Positions 11,201 through 22,210 are shown, counted from the first letter of the stretch. The stretch: 64,000 nucleotides of DNA from Nepenthes gracilis (GCA_033239525.1 BSYO01000025.1:9086001-9150000), one strand, 5' to 3'. A program made the numbers and translations. The notes: generated by a model from the sequence alone, not told the origin.

Positions 11201-13064
11201 GTAGAGGAGCTGGATGTGTCCAACATCAAGTACAGTGGCTGTTGTTAACCTAGTGTGACAAGCAAGATTTGCAACGAAGAGTCAAATCTAAGATAGATAG
11301 GGTGATGGGAAATGCTGAATGGTTCATAAGCTATGAGGGCATGCATGTTCTTTCTGAAGAATGTGGGATCTCTGGTTACTTACCTATGATTACCTCACTA
11401 GAAAATGAAGTTCAGCCCCCTAGGCTGCCGTTCAAATTCTTTAACTATGTGGATTAAGCATAAAAAATGTACATAGTTACAGATGCATGTCTACAAGAGG
11501 TGGACGGAAACAAAATGGACAGCCACGCAAAAGCATCAGAAGTTAAAAGGAACCAAAGATTTAGAGAATTTGAACAGGTCCACAGGCGTTAGAAGATTTA
11601 GAGAGACATAAGCAAGGTATCAGAAAGCTGTATGAGAAGACTGTTGAGTGAAATCAAAGGAAACTTAATATTAGAAGCCACATTGGCTGCATCAATGTAC
11701 TACATTTTGATTGAAACTAATGTAAGAAGTTCAGACTGATTGCAGTCGCTCAATTCCAATCAAACTTAGATTAGGTGATTTGCACTCCATTAACTTCCAT
11801 GTAAATCAGCCAGTCACAGATTAGCATGGTGCAGGCTACATTATAGGTAAGTTTTGACAGTTTTTCTACCCTTTGAAGATGTGTAGAAATATACAATTTG
11901 TAAGAAATGTACCTTATAGCATAGAAAGCTTTCAATTACTTTGAAAAATGCAACCACTATTGCATATCTAATAACCCAAAGGACAACAATGAGAATAGTT
12001 CTTACCAAGTGGGATAGAGGGCTGCTTCCCAGGAGACACATAAACCTGCGAGGAAGAAAAAACTAAATCCGAAAGCTGTTGATCTCACTCAATAACATGT
12101 CACAAGCATACCATGCGAATGATAGCTAAAACTGACTAGGCGGTTATTTACTGGTATATTTAGATTGACTAAGTTGCATGATTTTGACTTACAAACATCT
12201 ATGGGTGCATCAATATAACCTTCGACAAGTAGTGTGTGAAATGGAGAACCCTGTGGTCCTTCTCGATACATCACACGAAAATCTTCATTATCCTGCTTCA
12301 ACTGTTAAACAGACTAGCATAACTTGGGTTATCAGTGACACATTTCAAAAGGGAAAGCAGAAAAATTGTCCTGCTAATAAAAAAAATGGTTTAAAAGGAT
12401 AAATTTCAAACATTATCCAACCACTAGATGTACTCGCAATGCATCACCTAAACAGAGGTTCCCAACATTGTATGTTGATAGTATAAGGATATATGCAGAA
12501 AATGAAACAAGATTATAAAAAATAGTTGAATGAGAGAAATTCAAAATGAAACAATGAAATTTTGAATGGACATGAGGATTCAAATAGACATGATTATTAG
12601 AATGGGATGGCATTATTCAAACATATGCAATGATAACTGAAGAACATAAAGAAGCCATAGATCTTGCGGACTGATTGCTTACTTTCCAACTGGCATGAAG
12701 CTTATGATGTGCAGATCTGTTGTAACTATCGGATGCACTCCTCAACATGTCTAGCAAATTTGACAGTTCAGCTGTCCGTTTTGCAATGACATCATCTATA
12801 TATCCTGAAACATGCATATGAAAAAATATCATATGAACCATGCAAATAACTGTAACTACGTTACTGAAGAATGAGATGCAAGTAAGAGTGGGTTGAATAT
12901 TAGTGAAAGTGGATAATTTGTGTGATACCATCGATTACTTGTGAGCGTAAAATATGATCTTTCACCAGGGCCTTGAGTGTTTCACCATCTGTAAGACGAC
13001 CAGACTCCAGCGTCCTGTCCAGCTTCTCTCGGTATTGAGCAATCCCCCCCTTTGTCCTCCCCAT
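2059..13064 (-). CDS. START-like (SRPBCC) lipid-binding protein, ten exons, frameshift in exon 7
   Basis: Reconstructed exons (minus strand, high to low): 13064-12929, 12804-12683, 12301-12193, 12045-12006, 9992-9903, 9800-9701, 9572-9432, 3596-3494, 3311-2614, and a last exon starting between about 2441 and 2360 and ending at the TGA at 2059. All introns are GT-AG, and phases join cleanly if one G is removed from a five-G run in exon 7. The protein (about 610 residues) starts MGRTKGGIAQYREKLDRTL. It has the plant START-like signature blocks FRVMYREGPQGSPFHTLLVE, KVRIGEQISLVR, KLSWPLSNREAV, VRVDMVGGFALQKVT and PPSLINFISRQLIG. A serine-rich tail follows, with VEQALGTLEKAISMIRD and EVNPLKIAPASP and a basic cysteine end (KKWKLCCFLTG). 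These are the hallmarks of the uncharacterised Arabidopsis START proteins of the At1g55960/At3g13062 type (recalled, not searched). The expected role is binding or transfer of a lipid-like ligand; the true ligand is unknown. The 5.8-kb intron 7 is full of transposons. Confidence 0.85.
3821..4416. mobile_element. hAT-type MITE with 8-bp TSD
   Basis: The 596-bp AT-rich element has terminal inverted repeats beginning CTAAGAAGCACG and, on the other strand, CTAAGAAACATG (10 of 12 match). It is flanked by a perfect 8-bp direct repeat taagtagt at 3813-3820 and 4417-4424. The 8-bp duplication is diagnostic of the hAT superfamily. Subterminal segments are rich in cacg/gtgtc-type motifs in inverted orientation (about 3840-3910 and 4260-4370). 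It has no coding capacity and so is non-autonomous. It lies in intron 7 of the START-like gene. Confidence 0.75.
4417..4749. other. Intron DNA with a primer-site-like relic
   Basis: This is intron 7 sequence between the MITE and the first solo LTR. Around 4480-4495 it reads aggatatcagagcc, close to the tRNA-iMet primer-binding consensus tggtatcagagc, which suggests an older decayed LTR element. No LTR boundaries could be drawn. Confidence 0.3.
5190..5220. repeat. (TA)n microsatellite
   Basis: About 14 TA units lie within the Tekay-type solo LTR, in the same relative place as the AT tract in the LTRs of the 24.8-33.3 kb element. Confidence 0.9.
5831..5929. repeat. Three tandem copies of a 31-36 bp unit
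   Basis: Copies at 5831-5862, 5863-5893 and 5894-5929 each read ctact(t)ccgcc(t)gtaaggaagatgagg followed by a variable tail (tattgg, aattgc, tcaaattgc). The array is internal to the Tekay-type solo LTR and looks like local slippage. Confidence 0.8.
7998..8394. other. Intron 7 host DNA between solo LTRs
   Basis: AT-rich intron sequence with no recognised element or coding block. Confidence 0.4.
8400..9177 (+). mobile_element. Copia solo LTR
   Basis: The 778-bp unit begins TGTTGGGTTTT and ends GGGTCCCAACA. Flanks aggac (8395-8399) and tggac (9178-9182) form a 4-of-5 TSD. Internal wording (ccaaattgatggcacttgaag; a TATAAAA-like box near 8715; polypurine gagagaaagg; the tttttactatataaac region) parallels the LTRs of the plus-strand copia at 41.5-47.1 kb, so it belongs to a related family. 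The segment attccaaattgatgg occurs twice (about 8528 and 8576). No internal retroelement sequence is present. Confidence 0.7.
10070..11150. other. Intron 4 of the START-like gene, no element recognised
   Basis: This part of the 2-kb intron 4 has no coding similarity I can see. It includes an A-rich stretch near 10840 and simple AT-rich DNA. Confidence 0.4.
11165..11690 (+). pseudogene. LINE (non-LTR retrotransposon) endonuclease fragment
   Basis: On the plus strand the translation reads VEELDVSNIKYSGC, then KSKIDRVMGNAEW, then LPFKFFNYVD. These match the order found in plant L1-type LINE endonucleases (C-E-LDL-Y-G-FYTW, then SKIDRVLVN-EW, then ISDH, then RPFKFFN-W). The ISDH catalytic position reads ISGY, so the histidine is lost. 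Traces of the following linker (EVDGNKM) continue to about 11690 with stops. It lies within intron 4, antisense to the START-like gene. The fragment is too short to show an element end or poly-A tail. Confidence 0.6.
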
Positions 13065-14375
13065 CTTCAAATCTTTGATGATGCCAGGGGCATGAATATC
13101 TACAAAAGTGAAACCCAGAATTGAGTATGCAATTTCAGACTAGCAAATGAGCTAAATGTTGATTCAGTAACTACCCATTTGGATGAATAACTAAAAATTA
13201 AACCATTATTATTATTATTATTATTATTATGTACACTTTTTTTTGTACTTCAATAAGAGTAAGCATCAACAAAAAAGAGTATTCAAACCAATACAAATTT
13301 TCATGTTGGTTGACATCGATTCCCGGAATTAACAAACATATAAACAAGAACTTCACGGTTGAAGTTTCGATCACAAAAGGGATCAATAGAAGCTTGATAT
13401 GCATAATTCTATTGCTGAACATCAGCAAAAAGTTCAAACTTCAACTACGAAGCATTGATGGAGATGACTCGAGCAGTTGCTCACTCAGCACATAAAACCA
13501 ATAAAATTCAAAGATCGGAGACATCACAAATCCAAAAAAGAACAAGCAAAACTCAAAATAAAACCAGTTGCAGAAAACATGGGAAGGAAGTAATTCAAAT
13601 TCATTCAAATTCGACATACGGGAAGACTTAACACCTGAAATTCAACCTCTCCTTCAATTTCCACACCACCACCAATTAAAAGGTGAATTTAGACATTCAT
13701 GCCAGGCATTATAGAGTTCACAACCACAACTATCAACCCTGATAGGAACTTCAAAAAAGCAAGCCAAGAAAAGAGAAGAAAAGAAAAAAAAGGTACTTTA
13801 AAACTCGTCAAAGTCAAACTAAGAATAACCAGAAATGGAGAACAACAGCCACATGAAAATTCAAACCCATACGTAGGCAGATAAGGATGACTCATGAAGG
13901 TAGTCCCCTTGTAGCTCAGAGCATCAGATACGCAACCACTAACATTTGGTTTTAGACGTGGAAAATGAACTCAATTATTATGACCGCAGCAATTTGCGGC
14001 CCTCAACAATTGCCATTAAAATTCAAAACGAAAAGAAAAGATTCACAAAATTTTCGGAGGAAAATCGAGAATGAATATTTTACGTAATGATATATTTCTA
14101 TTGAACAGGATTCACCAAATTTTGATGGGACCAGAGGCTAGGCAAAATAGCTGTCGGCATAATGAAACTATTATTCTAATTAGCTAAAGATTCGGAGAAA
14201 ACAATCTTTTTCATTTTTTTATTTTTTTGGGGGATAAACAATATACACCTCGTACCTGATCAATAGGGAACGAACGTGGAGGCATGCTTCTCGTGCTTGG
14301 AGTCCCACATTCCTAGATTACTGTGGAGCAGTATAGTATTTTATTTTAATTCATTTATTTTTATTTAAATTTATC
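13065..14375. other. Upstream region and likely promoter of the START-like gene
   Basis: This region lies 5' of the minus-strand start codon at 13064. It should contain the 5' UTR and promoter, perhaps with a non-coding first exon, but I could not pick a TATA box or transcription start with confidence. No retroelement coding sequence is visible. Confidence 0.35.
13203..13231. repeat. (ATT)n microsatellite
   Basis: About nine ATT units lie in the 5' flank of the START-like gene. Confidence 0.9.
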
Positions 14376-14380
14376 AATAT

Positions 14381-15528
14381 TGATGTGTCTTTAAATTTGA
14401 ATTGTTATACGAGTTAGGAAGCTACTCGATCTTCCGCGTCAGGTTGAACTGGACTCGATTTGGTCCCCATCTTATTGAACCTGAACCTTACATAATATAA
14501 CTATAAATAAGAAGTTAGAGGATTAGCGAGACTTACTTTCCGACATATCTTCTAATACTCAAGTTAGATATTTTTTTAAGGAAATAGAAAGATATGAGGA
14601 TATAAGAAAATGTATGGATGCATTTAGTGGAGGATTAAGTGTATGTGTGCATCTGACTGAAGGCGACTTTAGGTGCACCCAATTGATGGGCAATTTAGAG
14701 ATACGCCTAGCGAGGGGCGGCTTATGAGATAGAGGGCAGGAGCAAGGCTATTAAATGGAAGACAGGTCGCCTGAATAGATGACCTCCCAGATAGAGCGTA
14801 GGCCTCATGAATAGAGGGCGGCTCCTGAGTGGAGGACGACTCTTAGCTCCGTGGACGAAGGACTCCTAGCTCTCAGACAAGGGTTTGGACTGTTTGGGCG
14901 ACGCTTTCTAAATGGATTGGAGAGTAGGCCTCCCGGATGGACTGGGCAGGCCTCCCCTTGAGAGGATTGGTAGGTAGGCCTCCTAGATGGACTCGATAAG
15001 TTTTCTTGGATGGAGTCTATATTGCCTTTTTTCTCTTCTCCCTCATTTTTTCTTGTGAGAGTAAACGGTATTTATAGCGCTTAGGTTGCTAGGTGTTAAG
15101 GCTGGTAGATGGCTATCAACACAGATTTGATAGGCTGCCACGGGTATCGTGGGTGCCAATTATGACAACTGTCATTAATCAAGAGGATTTATTCCTTCTT
15201 TGCCATGATCATAGAATACGCCTGGTATGATAGTTACCACTTTGGGAGAGATCGTGCAATTCATGGGCGAATATTCTCGAAATATTTGACAGGTTTATGT
15301 TGACCAATTATAATAAGTTTTCTCATCACAAGAAAAAGGAACACGGGCCATCTTGATGGAGCCGTTCATGGTGGGTAGTTGGGCGGGCCGATACTTAAGT
15401 GGACAATCCTAGACGTGCGATTGGCAGACATTGGGCTGCGAAGGCCTTCTCCTAGGTTGCAATTTTCAGATGGCTTTTTTACCTTGAGTCTCAGCATCTG
15501 GGTCAATCCATGAGTGATAGACCCATCA
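14381..15528 (-). mobile_element. Tat-family gypsy solo LTR, perfect TSD
   Basis: The 1148-bp unit begins TGATGTGTCTTT and ends ACCCATCA, flanked by a perfect 5-bp TSD aatat (14376-14380 and 15529-15533). Its first 200 bases align with the LTRs of the Tat element next door (the 'ggaa..actcgatctt..g..gtcaggttgaa' and 'actataaataagaagttagaggatt' wording recurs near 15850-15960 and 24540-24640), but the rest is diverged. It is a separate, related solo LTR in the same orientation, 270 bases left of the full-length Tat element. Confidence 0.8.
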
Positions 15529-15804
15529 AATATAAAATAAAATAATAAAATAATATTATTTAAAATAAATAAATAATAAATAATATTTTAGTTAGAATTC
15601 TAAAATGATCTAAAAGAAAAGTGATTGATGATCAATTTCTAAATTTTTATTGTAAATCTAATTGATTGGTATCTAAATAATTTTTCTGTTGTTTTTACAA
15701 AACTCTCTTCTCCTCCATAGAAATAATATACCAAGAAATCATAAGACATGAAAATTTGCAAGGGTACCATGATCTTAAGATTCTAATGTTATTAGTTTAG
15801 GTAT

Positions 15805-16650
15805 TGATATATCCCTAGTTCTTGGGTTATGGTACGAATTAGCGAGTCACTCGATTTTTCACTGTTGGTCAAATTGAAGCGGGTCCAATATCCATTGCTA
15901 CTGACTTGGAATCTACGTATCATAAATTACAAATAAAAGGTCAGAGGATCGCGAGACTTGCTCTCTAATTTGTCATTCGATACTCAAAATAAAAATCTTT
16001 TCAACGAAGAGTGCTCAATGGGAAGCGACTTAGAGAGAAATGAGGATTGGGCTCTTGTCTAATTGTGTTGGAAAAGAGAGCTTGGTTCTTTCGATCTTAA
16101 GTCTCGCTTGTGGGTGGCTTTTTCACTGGGAGTTACTTGATCCCTTATTCCATGAGGGGTGCAAGAGTTTATTATGCTTTGCGGAGATGGCTTTGGCACC
16201 GAGGGAGACAACAGGTGTTCCACTAGGATTCATTGGCCACTGGGACGTTGAGGAAAATCATCGTGTCAGATGATGTCTTGTGGGTGATGTGATCTTGGTT
16301 GGAGATGACTGCGGGGTCAGGCCTCTTCTCGTGTGGATTGGTTGGACTGTCGTTGGTCGGCAGATACGGTGATTCCTCATGGTTGACCACCATCACCATT
16401 AGCTGAGACCTATAGTGCCAGCATCTTCTGTGCTACTAGACTGCTATCGCTGAGGTAGATGGTTGACTTTATCATAATTGGTTGAGTTGTAGAGGCTATC
16501 CCTTGAGGTTGGGCTGTTAGTCCTCCTTGGGCCTGTATGCAGCAAACGGGCCAGTTGGATGGTTTATGGGCTTAACTTTGGGTTTCACTGACTAATGTGT
16601 TGGCTGTCGGATCGTCTCTCGTCATGGCTGGACCTATTACTAGCATCCCA
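15805..16650 (-). repeat. Tat-1 3' LTR
   Basis: It aligns with 24492-24807 plus 33322-34048 over most of its length (for example gactcgcttgtgggtggctttttcac near 16100 against 33500). Compared with the 5' LTR it lacks about 90 bases near 15990 and about 100 bases near 16060. The inner end (about 16640-16650) is imprecise because similarity fades near the expected TG. Confidence 0.75.
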
Positions 16651-16927
16651 TGTTGGAGAGTTGGGCCTTTCTGGTCTTCATCATGTGAGATGATGGGATG
16701 TTGCCTGCCGTCATTGCTCACATGCTTCTACCCGAGACGCTTCAGTTGCTGGTTCCCAAGAGCCACGCCCATTCCCTATGTGCTTTGTAGTCTTCTGTAC
16801 AATGGTGCAAGGATTCGATGCTATACTTGGTAAGATTTTATCCTAAACCGAGGTCTGGTGTCAATTCCTTGCCGATAATTGGTGGACGTGTCCTTTCATC
16901 GAGAGCTTACTATCCTCCTATTATGGC

Positions 16928-16934
16928 TATAAAT
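16928..16934 (+). promoter_or_regulatory. TATA-like box for the antisense ORF region
   Basis: TATAAAT lies about 270 bases upstream of the plus-strand ORF region at 17201, in the same orientation and opposite to gag-pol. Its role as a promoter is inference. Confidence 0.3.
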
Positions 16935-17200
16935 GAAGGACTTTCTTGCTTTTTGCTTCAAGGTTTATCCCACACCAGCTAAGTGATGTGGGAGTTTGAA
17001 GCTGCCTCAGGCTTTTTAGAGCCTCAAACAGGGATACGGTGGAGTCTTGGAAGATTTGAAGATGCACTTGGTGCTTACAGTTTCGCTATTGTTCTAACTA
17101 TTCTCGTGCCGCTCGGACCCTAGTTTGGTTGTTCTCGGGCCGCTACACTTGATAGCTCGGTGGTAGGGTCCGTTTTTTCTTTCCTCCCTCGGTCGACTTT

Positions 17201-18113
17201 TTGGATGTCCCCTTTCGTGGGGATCCCTTGGGGCAGGCGTCTTCTGTGATCCTTTCTGATTTGCGATGGTGGGCTTGCCTCAACCTCTTCTCTAGCAGGT
17301 CATCGCTGAAGCTTGTTGAAGGAGTTCTTGGGTGGGAAGCTTCTCTAGTGTCGGTGGCGGTATTTTATTTCTCCTCCAGAGAATTGTTTCCCACTGGCAT
17401 CTCGCAGCGCCTGGTTTCTAATTGGGCATATTCCATATTTAGGTTGGCACAATTCGCATGGTGTTTGACCCGTGGCTGTCCTCCTTACATGTTTCTTCCC
17501 TGGACCCGTTTCCAGGCGATTGTTGCTGGTTTTTTGTTTTATGTATTTTCTTCTACTATGTACTTTTTCCGTATTGTATTTCTATAATCTTATCATTTTA
17601 TCTTTCTGTTGTTGCTTTTGTTTATTCTAATGTGCTCACTGCTTGTAGGTTTAGGAGAGGGCTCTCCAACTTTTGGTGGCCATGGGCTTTCTAGCTCATG
17701 GGCACGTCAGTGCGTCGAAGCATGGGGCTGTGGTCGAGCGGGTCGAGGCCCTAGAGGGCAAGTTGCGTGCGACTAGGGGAGAAGATTACTTCCTTGAGGG
17801 ATCACTCCATGATTTCTAGGAGCAGTACCATATTTTCTACCGACATTGCCTCCAACTTGAGGGTCAGCTGAGGGCCTCCATTTCAGTAGAGGATCTTGGG
17901 AAGGTGCTGGAGGGTAAGTTCTGGGTTAGTATTCACCTCTGCCGACGAATTGTGTAGCTAGTAGCTCTAGACTTTTTGGTCTCCTTGCTTCATCTGACAA
18001 ACGCCAGTGCCACTAGGGTATCAGACTTGTTTTTCCTTTCCGTGGAGAGGGCGAGCCTTCGTCTTCCCAGCCGGGTGATGATCAGCAGCCGAGCCAGACT
18101 CCTCTAGGCAGCT
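17201..18113 (+). pseudogene. Antisense accessory ORF region of Tat-1
   Basis: Between INT and the 3' LTR, on the strand opposite gag-pol, lie open segments with protein-like composition. 17201-17587 is open for 128 codons and rich in aromatic residues. 17682-17957 encodes a heptad-rich segment (VVERVEALEGKLRATRGEDY, then LQLEGQLRASISVEDLG) broken by one TAG near 17817. About 18050-18110 reads GEGEPSSSQPGDDQQPSQ before a stop. A pyrimidine-rich tract ending TTGTAG|G at 17648 looks like a 3' splice site before the coiled-coil part. Some Tat elements are known to carry an antisense ORF at this position; the function of such ORFs is unknown. This copy is degenerate. Confidence 0.45.
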
Positions 18114-18139
18114 AGATCCTCTCTTTTTTTTTTTTTTGG

Positions 18140-18945
18140 GCGGATGACCTGCTTGTATATCTAGAACTAATTGTAATGAAATCAGGTGGGTCGTTGCGAC
18201 CTTTGTAGCTGATTGCTTGTACTTCCATGTTGAGTTGCTTTCTTCTCATTTGGTTAGCTAAGCATTGTAGCTATTGTCACTGGGTTTGTCTACCCAGTGG
18301 TGCTCGCTCCCTTGGGAAGGGAATGTCGCAGCACTTTCATTCTGTATGGTGCTCTATTCTGTACATAGGATGTTGTCGCACACCAGGGAGTAAGCCTGGC
18401 TAGGGCTAGTTTGGTTTCATGGCCGCAGCAGCTGGGTCTTGGCAGAGTTGTAAGCCATTGACCACACATTGCCATATTGGCACTTGGTCCTGTCCTAGGA
18501 CGTTGTTGCCCACGCGCATTTGATCCTAGTCCACTGATCGTTGTTGACTAAGGATAATCTCTCCATCGAAGGGAGGTCGTTGCATGCCTACTATAAAAGC
18601 CCCCTATGGTTTTATAGATCTTTTGGTTGGGAGGCTCCAAGAGCCCCTAGGCCTGGTTTTTGACCGCTACTGGGCTGCTTGTTGCGAAACTAAGGTTTAA
18701 AGTTCAACCGTTTAATAGGCCGCTAGGCTTAGGGCTGAGGTTCTTCAACCGCCAATGGGTCGCAAAGCAGGCCAGGATGAATCCTGCCTAAGTTTGGGTC
18801 AGTTTGGGGGACTTGATTTTGTAAAATGATAAACACGCATGCAATCATACGAGCAAGTATGATGAATAAACAACAATTTTATTAATTAAAAATGTGGTAC
18901 AGTTACAAGCATTCGAAATGATTCATGTGGTACTTACCTGAGCTC
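18140..18945. other. Non-coding Tat-1 region between antisense ORF and INT
   Basis: No coding similarity was found. A 14-base poly-T at about 18123-18136 (poly-A on the element's sense strand, followed by GAGAGG) resembles a polypurine tract but sits about 1.5 kb from the LTR, so it is not clearly the priming site. Confidence 0.3.
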
Positions 18946-18949
18946 AGTT

Positions 18950-20303
18950 GGAGCTCATTGGTAATACCTTTTAAGGTGGGCGGTGTTTCATATCCTTTGG
19001 ACGAGCTTGCCATTCTCGGTGCATAATTTGTACACACTGTTTTGGAGAATTGCCAAGACAAGGAACGGTTCCTCCCTCTTCGAAGAGAGCTTGTTCCTAT
19101 TGATTGTTTTGCAAGTTGTCTCTACACTCCATAAGACGAGGTCTCCTACCTCAAATTAGCAGGCTTTTACCCTCTTATTATAGTGTCACACGATTTGCTA
19201 TCGGTATGCTATAGTCTAAAGGCACGCTGTGTCTCGAGCCTCCTTAAGTTGAAGTGCTCTCTGTGCCTCAATCCAATTTGACCCAATTATAGTTATTGAA
19301 GGGGTCGAAGCTCTTGACCCAAAGGTTGAGTAGACTGACTTCCGTCGGGACGACTGCCTCCATTCCATAGTATAGGCTGAAGGATGTTTCATGGGTCAGC
19401 TTTCTTGGGATGGTCCTATATGACTAGAAGAAGGAAGGCAACTCATCATCCCAAGAGCCCCCAGCGTCATCCAGCTTAGTCTTCAATCCATACAGTAGTA
19501 TTTGGTTTGTTATCTCCACCTGCCCATTGGCTTACGGGTTGGCAATTGAGGTGTGAACCAACTTTATTTACATGCTTGCAAAGTACTTGGTGAATCGTTT
19601 GCCTGTAAACTACCTCAGGAATCTCGAACTGGCAAACGATGCTCTGGCGAACGAATTATGTTGCATTTTGCTTGGTTATCCGCGCTAGCGGAGATGCCTC
19701 CACCCACTTGGTGAAGTATTCGATGCCTATTTTGACAAACTTTCTTTATCCAAATGCCACGGGTAGAGGTCTAAGAATTTCAAGCCCCCATTGCCTAAAT
19801 AGCTAAGGCATCTGGAGGGCTTGCAACTCTGTATGCGACTGGTGAGGTATGTTCCCATAGAGTTGGTAACTTTCGTACTTCTTTACAAACTTTATGGCTC
19901 TGTGTTTCATCAAGGGCTAGAAGAAGCCATGCCTCGTTACCTTGAAGGCTAAGTTATTGCCTCTTATGTGTGAGCCGTAGACGTCGAGGTGCACCTTACT
20001 CAACACATAGTCAGTCTTTTCCGGTGTCAGACATTTCATGTAAGGCACTGAGGATCCCTAGTGGTACCATCTTCTATCTACAAAGGTGGACCAACCTGCT
20101 GTCTTCCTCACATGTTTTTCCTCGTCCAAGTTCTCTAGTAAGGTGTCATCAATTAGGTACTTTCGGTACGAGGTCATCCAATTATCACCATCGACTATTT
20201 GCAGCATCTCGCCCTTAGGGTTTTCGATGCTTGGGATGGCTAGGACTTCCCGCATGTCCTTTGAGTGTTGTTCCAAGATGCCAATTGCGGCCACCTTTGC
20301 CAA
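18950..20303 (-). pseudogene. Tat-1 integrase
   Basis: The N-terminal linker (NWMTSYRKYLIDDTLLE) is at about 20150-20210. The core block IEYFTKWVEAS is at about 19697-19730, and the later block LYGLKTKLDDAGGSWDDELP at about 19440-19500. All match the order of Tat integrases. The reading frame is interrupted repeatedly by stops and frameshifts, so the enzyme would not be made. The family function is to insert the cDNA into host DNA in the nucleus. Confidence 0.75.
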
Positions 20304-20435
20304 TTGGTCGGCCTTCTAGTTCTTTTCCCTGGGGATGTAGACTACCTTGATTTGGTCAAATGCCCTAATCAATCCCCCTGCTCTGGCAATGTACTTTGCG
20401 AGTTGTGGATTGGACGACTTAAAGCTCCCTTGGAT

Positions 20436-20744
20436 TTAGTTGACAACCAGCTCAGAGTCATTGCGGATGATAAGCGATCTGGCAAAGCATTCCTTAGAGA
20501 GCCATAGTCCAACAATGAGTGCCTCATACTCGGCAACGTTATTGGTGGTCGAAAACCTAAGAGTGATGGAGTACTTGATCTCTGACCCGTCCGAGGTTCG
20601 TAGCCCCACACCTACTCCACTACCTGCCTGTATTGATGAATCGTCCATGCTTAGGGCCCATGTTAGAAAATCCAGCTTATCCGTATCTCCGGTGTGGTCG
20701 GGGGTGTTAGGAATCAGGGTTGCTGCCTCTACTATGAAGTTCAT
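20436..20744 (-). pseudogene. Tat-1 second (archaeal-type) RNase H
   Basis: An open segment of 102 codons contains TTNNVAEYEALIVGLWLSKE and NDSELVVN, the signature of the additional archaeal-type RNase H found in Tat elements beside the normal gypsy RNase H. The open frame stops right after ELVVN. This domain supports the lineage call. Confidence 0.8.
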
Positions 20745-21243
20745 GAGGGCCTAGCCTTTCATGGCTAGTCATAGTGGGAACTCCACGTTGAACTCGCCCA
20801 ATTCTATAACCCACATGACTAGTTGTCAGGAGGTGTTTGACTTCTACAATATCCCCTTCAAGGGTTGGTCCGTTAGGATAACGATCTTGTGCGCCTGAAA
20901 GTATTGTCACAGCTTTTAGGCACAATATGTTAGGGCTAGCACGATCCTTTCGGTATGTGTGGCGACTTTCAGTGTTGGTTAGGACCTTGCTGACATAGTA
21001 CACTAGTCATTGCACTCTAGATTGTTGCTAGGTTAGAACCAAGCTCAGTGCCATGTTTGAAATTGCCAGATACAAATACAACTCTTTGCCTTCTAGAGGA
21101 GAAGCCAGGAGAGGAGGATGAGAAAGATATTCCTTGAGTTCTTGGAACGCGGTGTCACATTCGACCATCCATTGGAACCCACTTGCCTTGATCCCCCTCA
21201 GGGCTTTGAAGAATAGTAAATATTTCTCCGTCAATTTTTCCAA
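20745..21243 (-). pseudogene. Tat-1 RNase H and connection
   Basis: The block ending QWMVECDTAFQELKEYLSHP and SPLEGKELYLYLAIS (about 21080-21180) is the gypsy connection and RNase H start. MYYVSKVLTNTESRHTYRKD (about 20945-21003) matches the YYVSK-L---E-RYT/Y-K-E region. Stops separate the blocks. Confidence 0.75.
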
Positions 21244-21990
21244 GAATCAAGAGAGGACAACGAGCTTTTCGGTGAGCTTTTGGACCTCTTTCACAGTTCG
21301 AGGAGGACTCATATCGAGGATGGCCCTTATCTTCTCAAAGTTTATCTCGATAGCCTGCTGAGACACTATGAAACCCAGAAACTTCTTAGAGGTCACCCTA
21401 AAGATGTACTTAGCAGGGTTGAGCTTCATCTGGTGCCCCCGGAAGACGTCATAGGTCTCGCTCAGGTCGCAAACGTGGTCATTGGTGATTTTACTTTTGA
21501 TGAGCATGTCATATATGTATACCTCCACGTTTTGGCTAATCTATACTTCGAACATCTTATTCATCAACCATTGATAGGTAGCTTCGACATTCTTCAAATT
21601 AAAGGGTATGACCTTATAGCAATTGTCCCCTGGTCCATTAAAAAGGAGGTGTGCACTTTGTTTTCTGGGCTTAACCTGATCTAGTTGTATCCCAAGTAAG
21701 CAATTATGAAGCTTAGTAGCTCGTGGCCGAAAGTGGAGTCTACCAATTGGTCAATTCTTGGCAATGGAAAGCTGTCCTTCGAACACGCCTTGTTTACATT
21801 GATGAAGTTCATACACATCTGCCAGTTCCCATTGCCCTTCTTGACGAGGACAACGTTCAACAACCAGTTGGGGTATTGGACCTCCTTGATGAACCCTTCA
21901 TCGAGTAGCTATTTAACTTCTTCATGGATGGTGATCAGTTTCTTGACCGAGTGGTTTCTACATTTCTGTCGAATGGGCTTATAATTAGGA
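21244..21990 (-). pseudogene. Tat-1 reverse transcriptase
   Basis: MNFINVNKACSKDSFPLPRI at about 21750-21815 and LVDSTFGHELLSFIIAYLGY form the RT fingers and palm. The catalytic Y-x-D-D block reads MEVYIYDMLIKSK at about 21490-21528, so one aspartate is replaced by tyrosine. FLGFIVSQQAIEINFEKI (about 21335-21390) follows as expected. With the altered active site and stops it is inactive. Confidence 0.85.
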
Positions 21991-22210
21991 TCGAGACCCA
22001 ACTTGTGAACAATTACTCTAATCAGTATCCCCTGCATTTCGGCAAGAGTCCACACAAAGACGTCGATGTTTTGCCTAAGGTGATGAGTTGGTCGCGGTCA
22101 GGTACTAAAAGGGAGCTACCGATATGTACTCATTTTTTTGGCTTGGTGGGGTCTAAAGGAATATTATCAGTTGACTCCCCTGATTGAGCCTGCTGGAGAG
22201 TAGCCTTGTC

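Noticed and set aside
18118..18140. Poly-A then GAGAGG (minus strand) considered as the Tat-1 polypurine tract
   Set aside because: It is about 1.5 kb from the LTR boundary supported by LTR-LTR similarity, so it does not fit as the plus-strand priming site.
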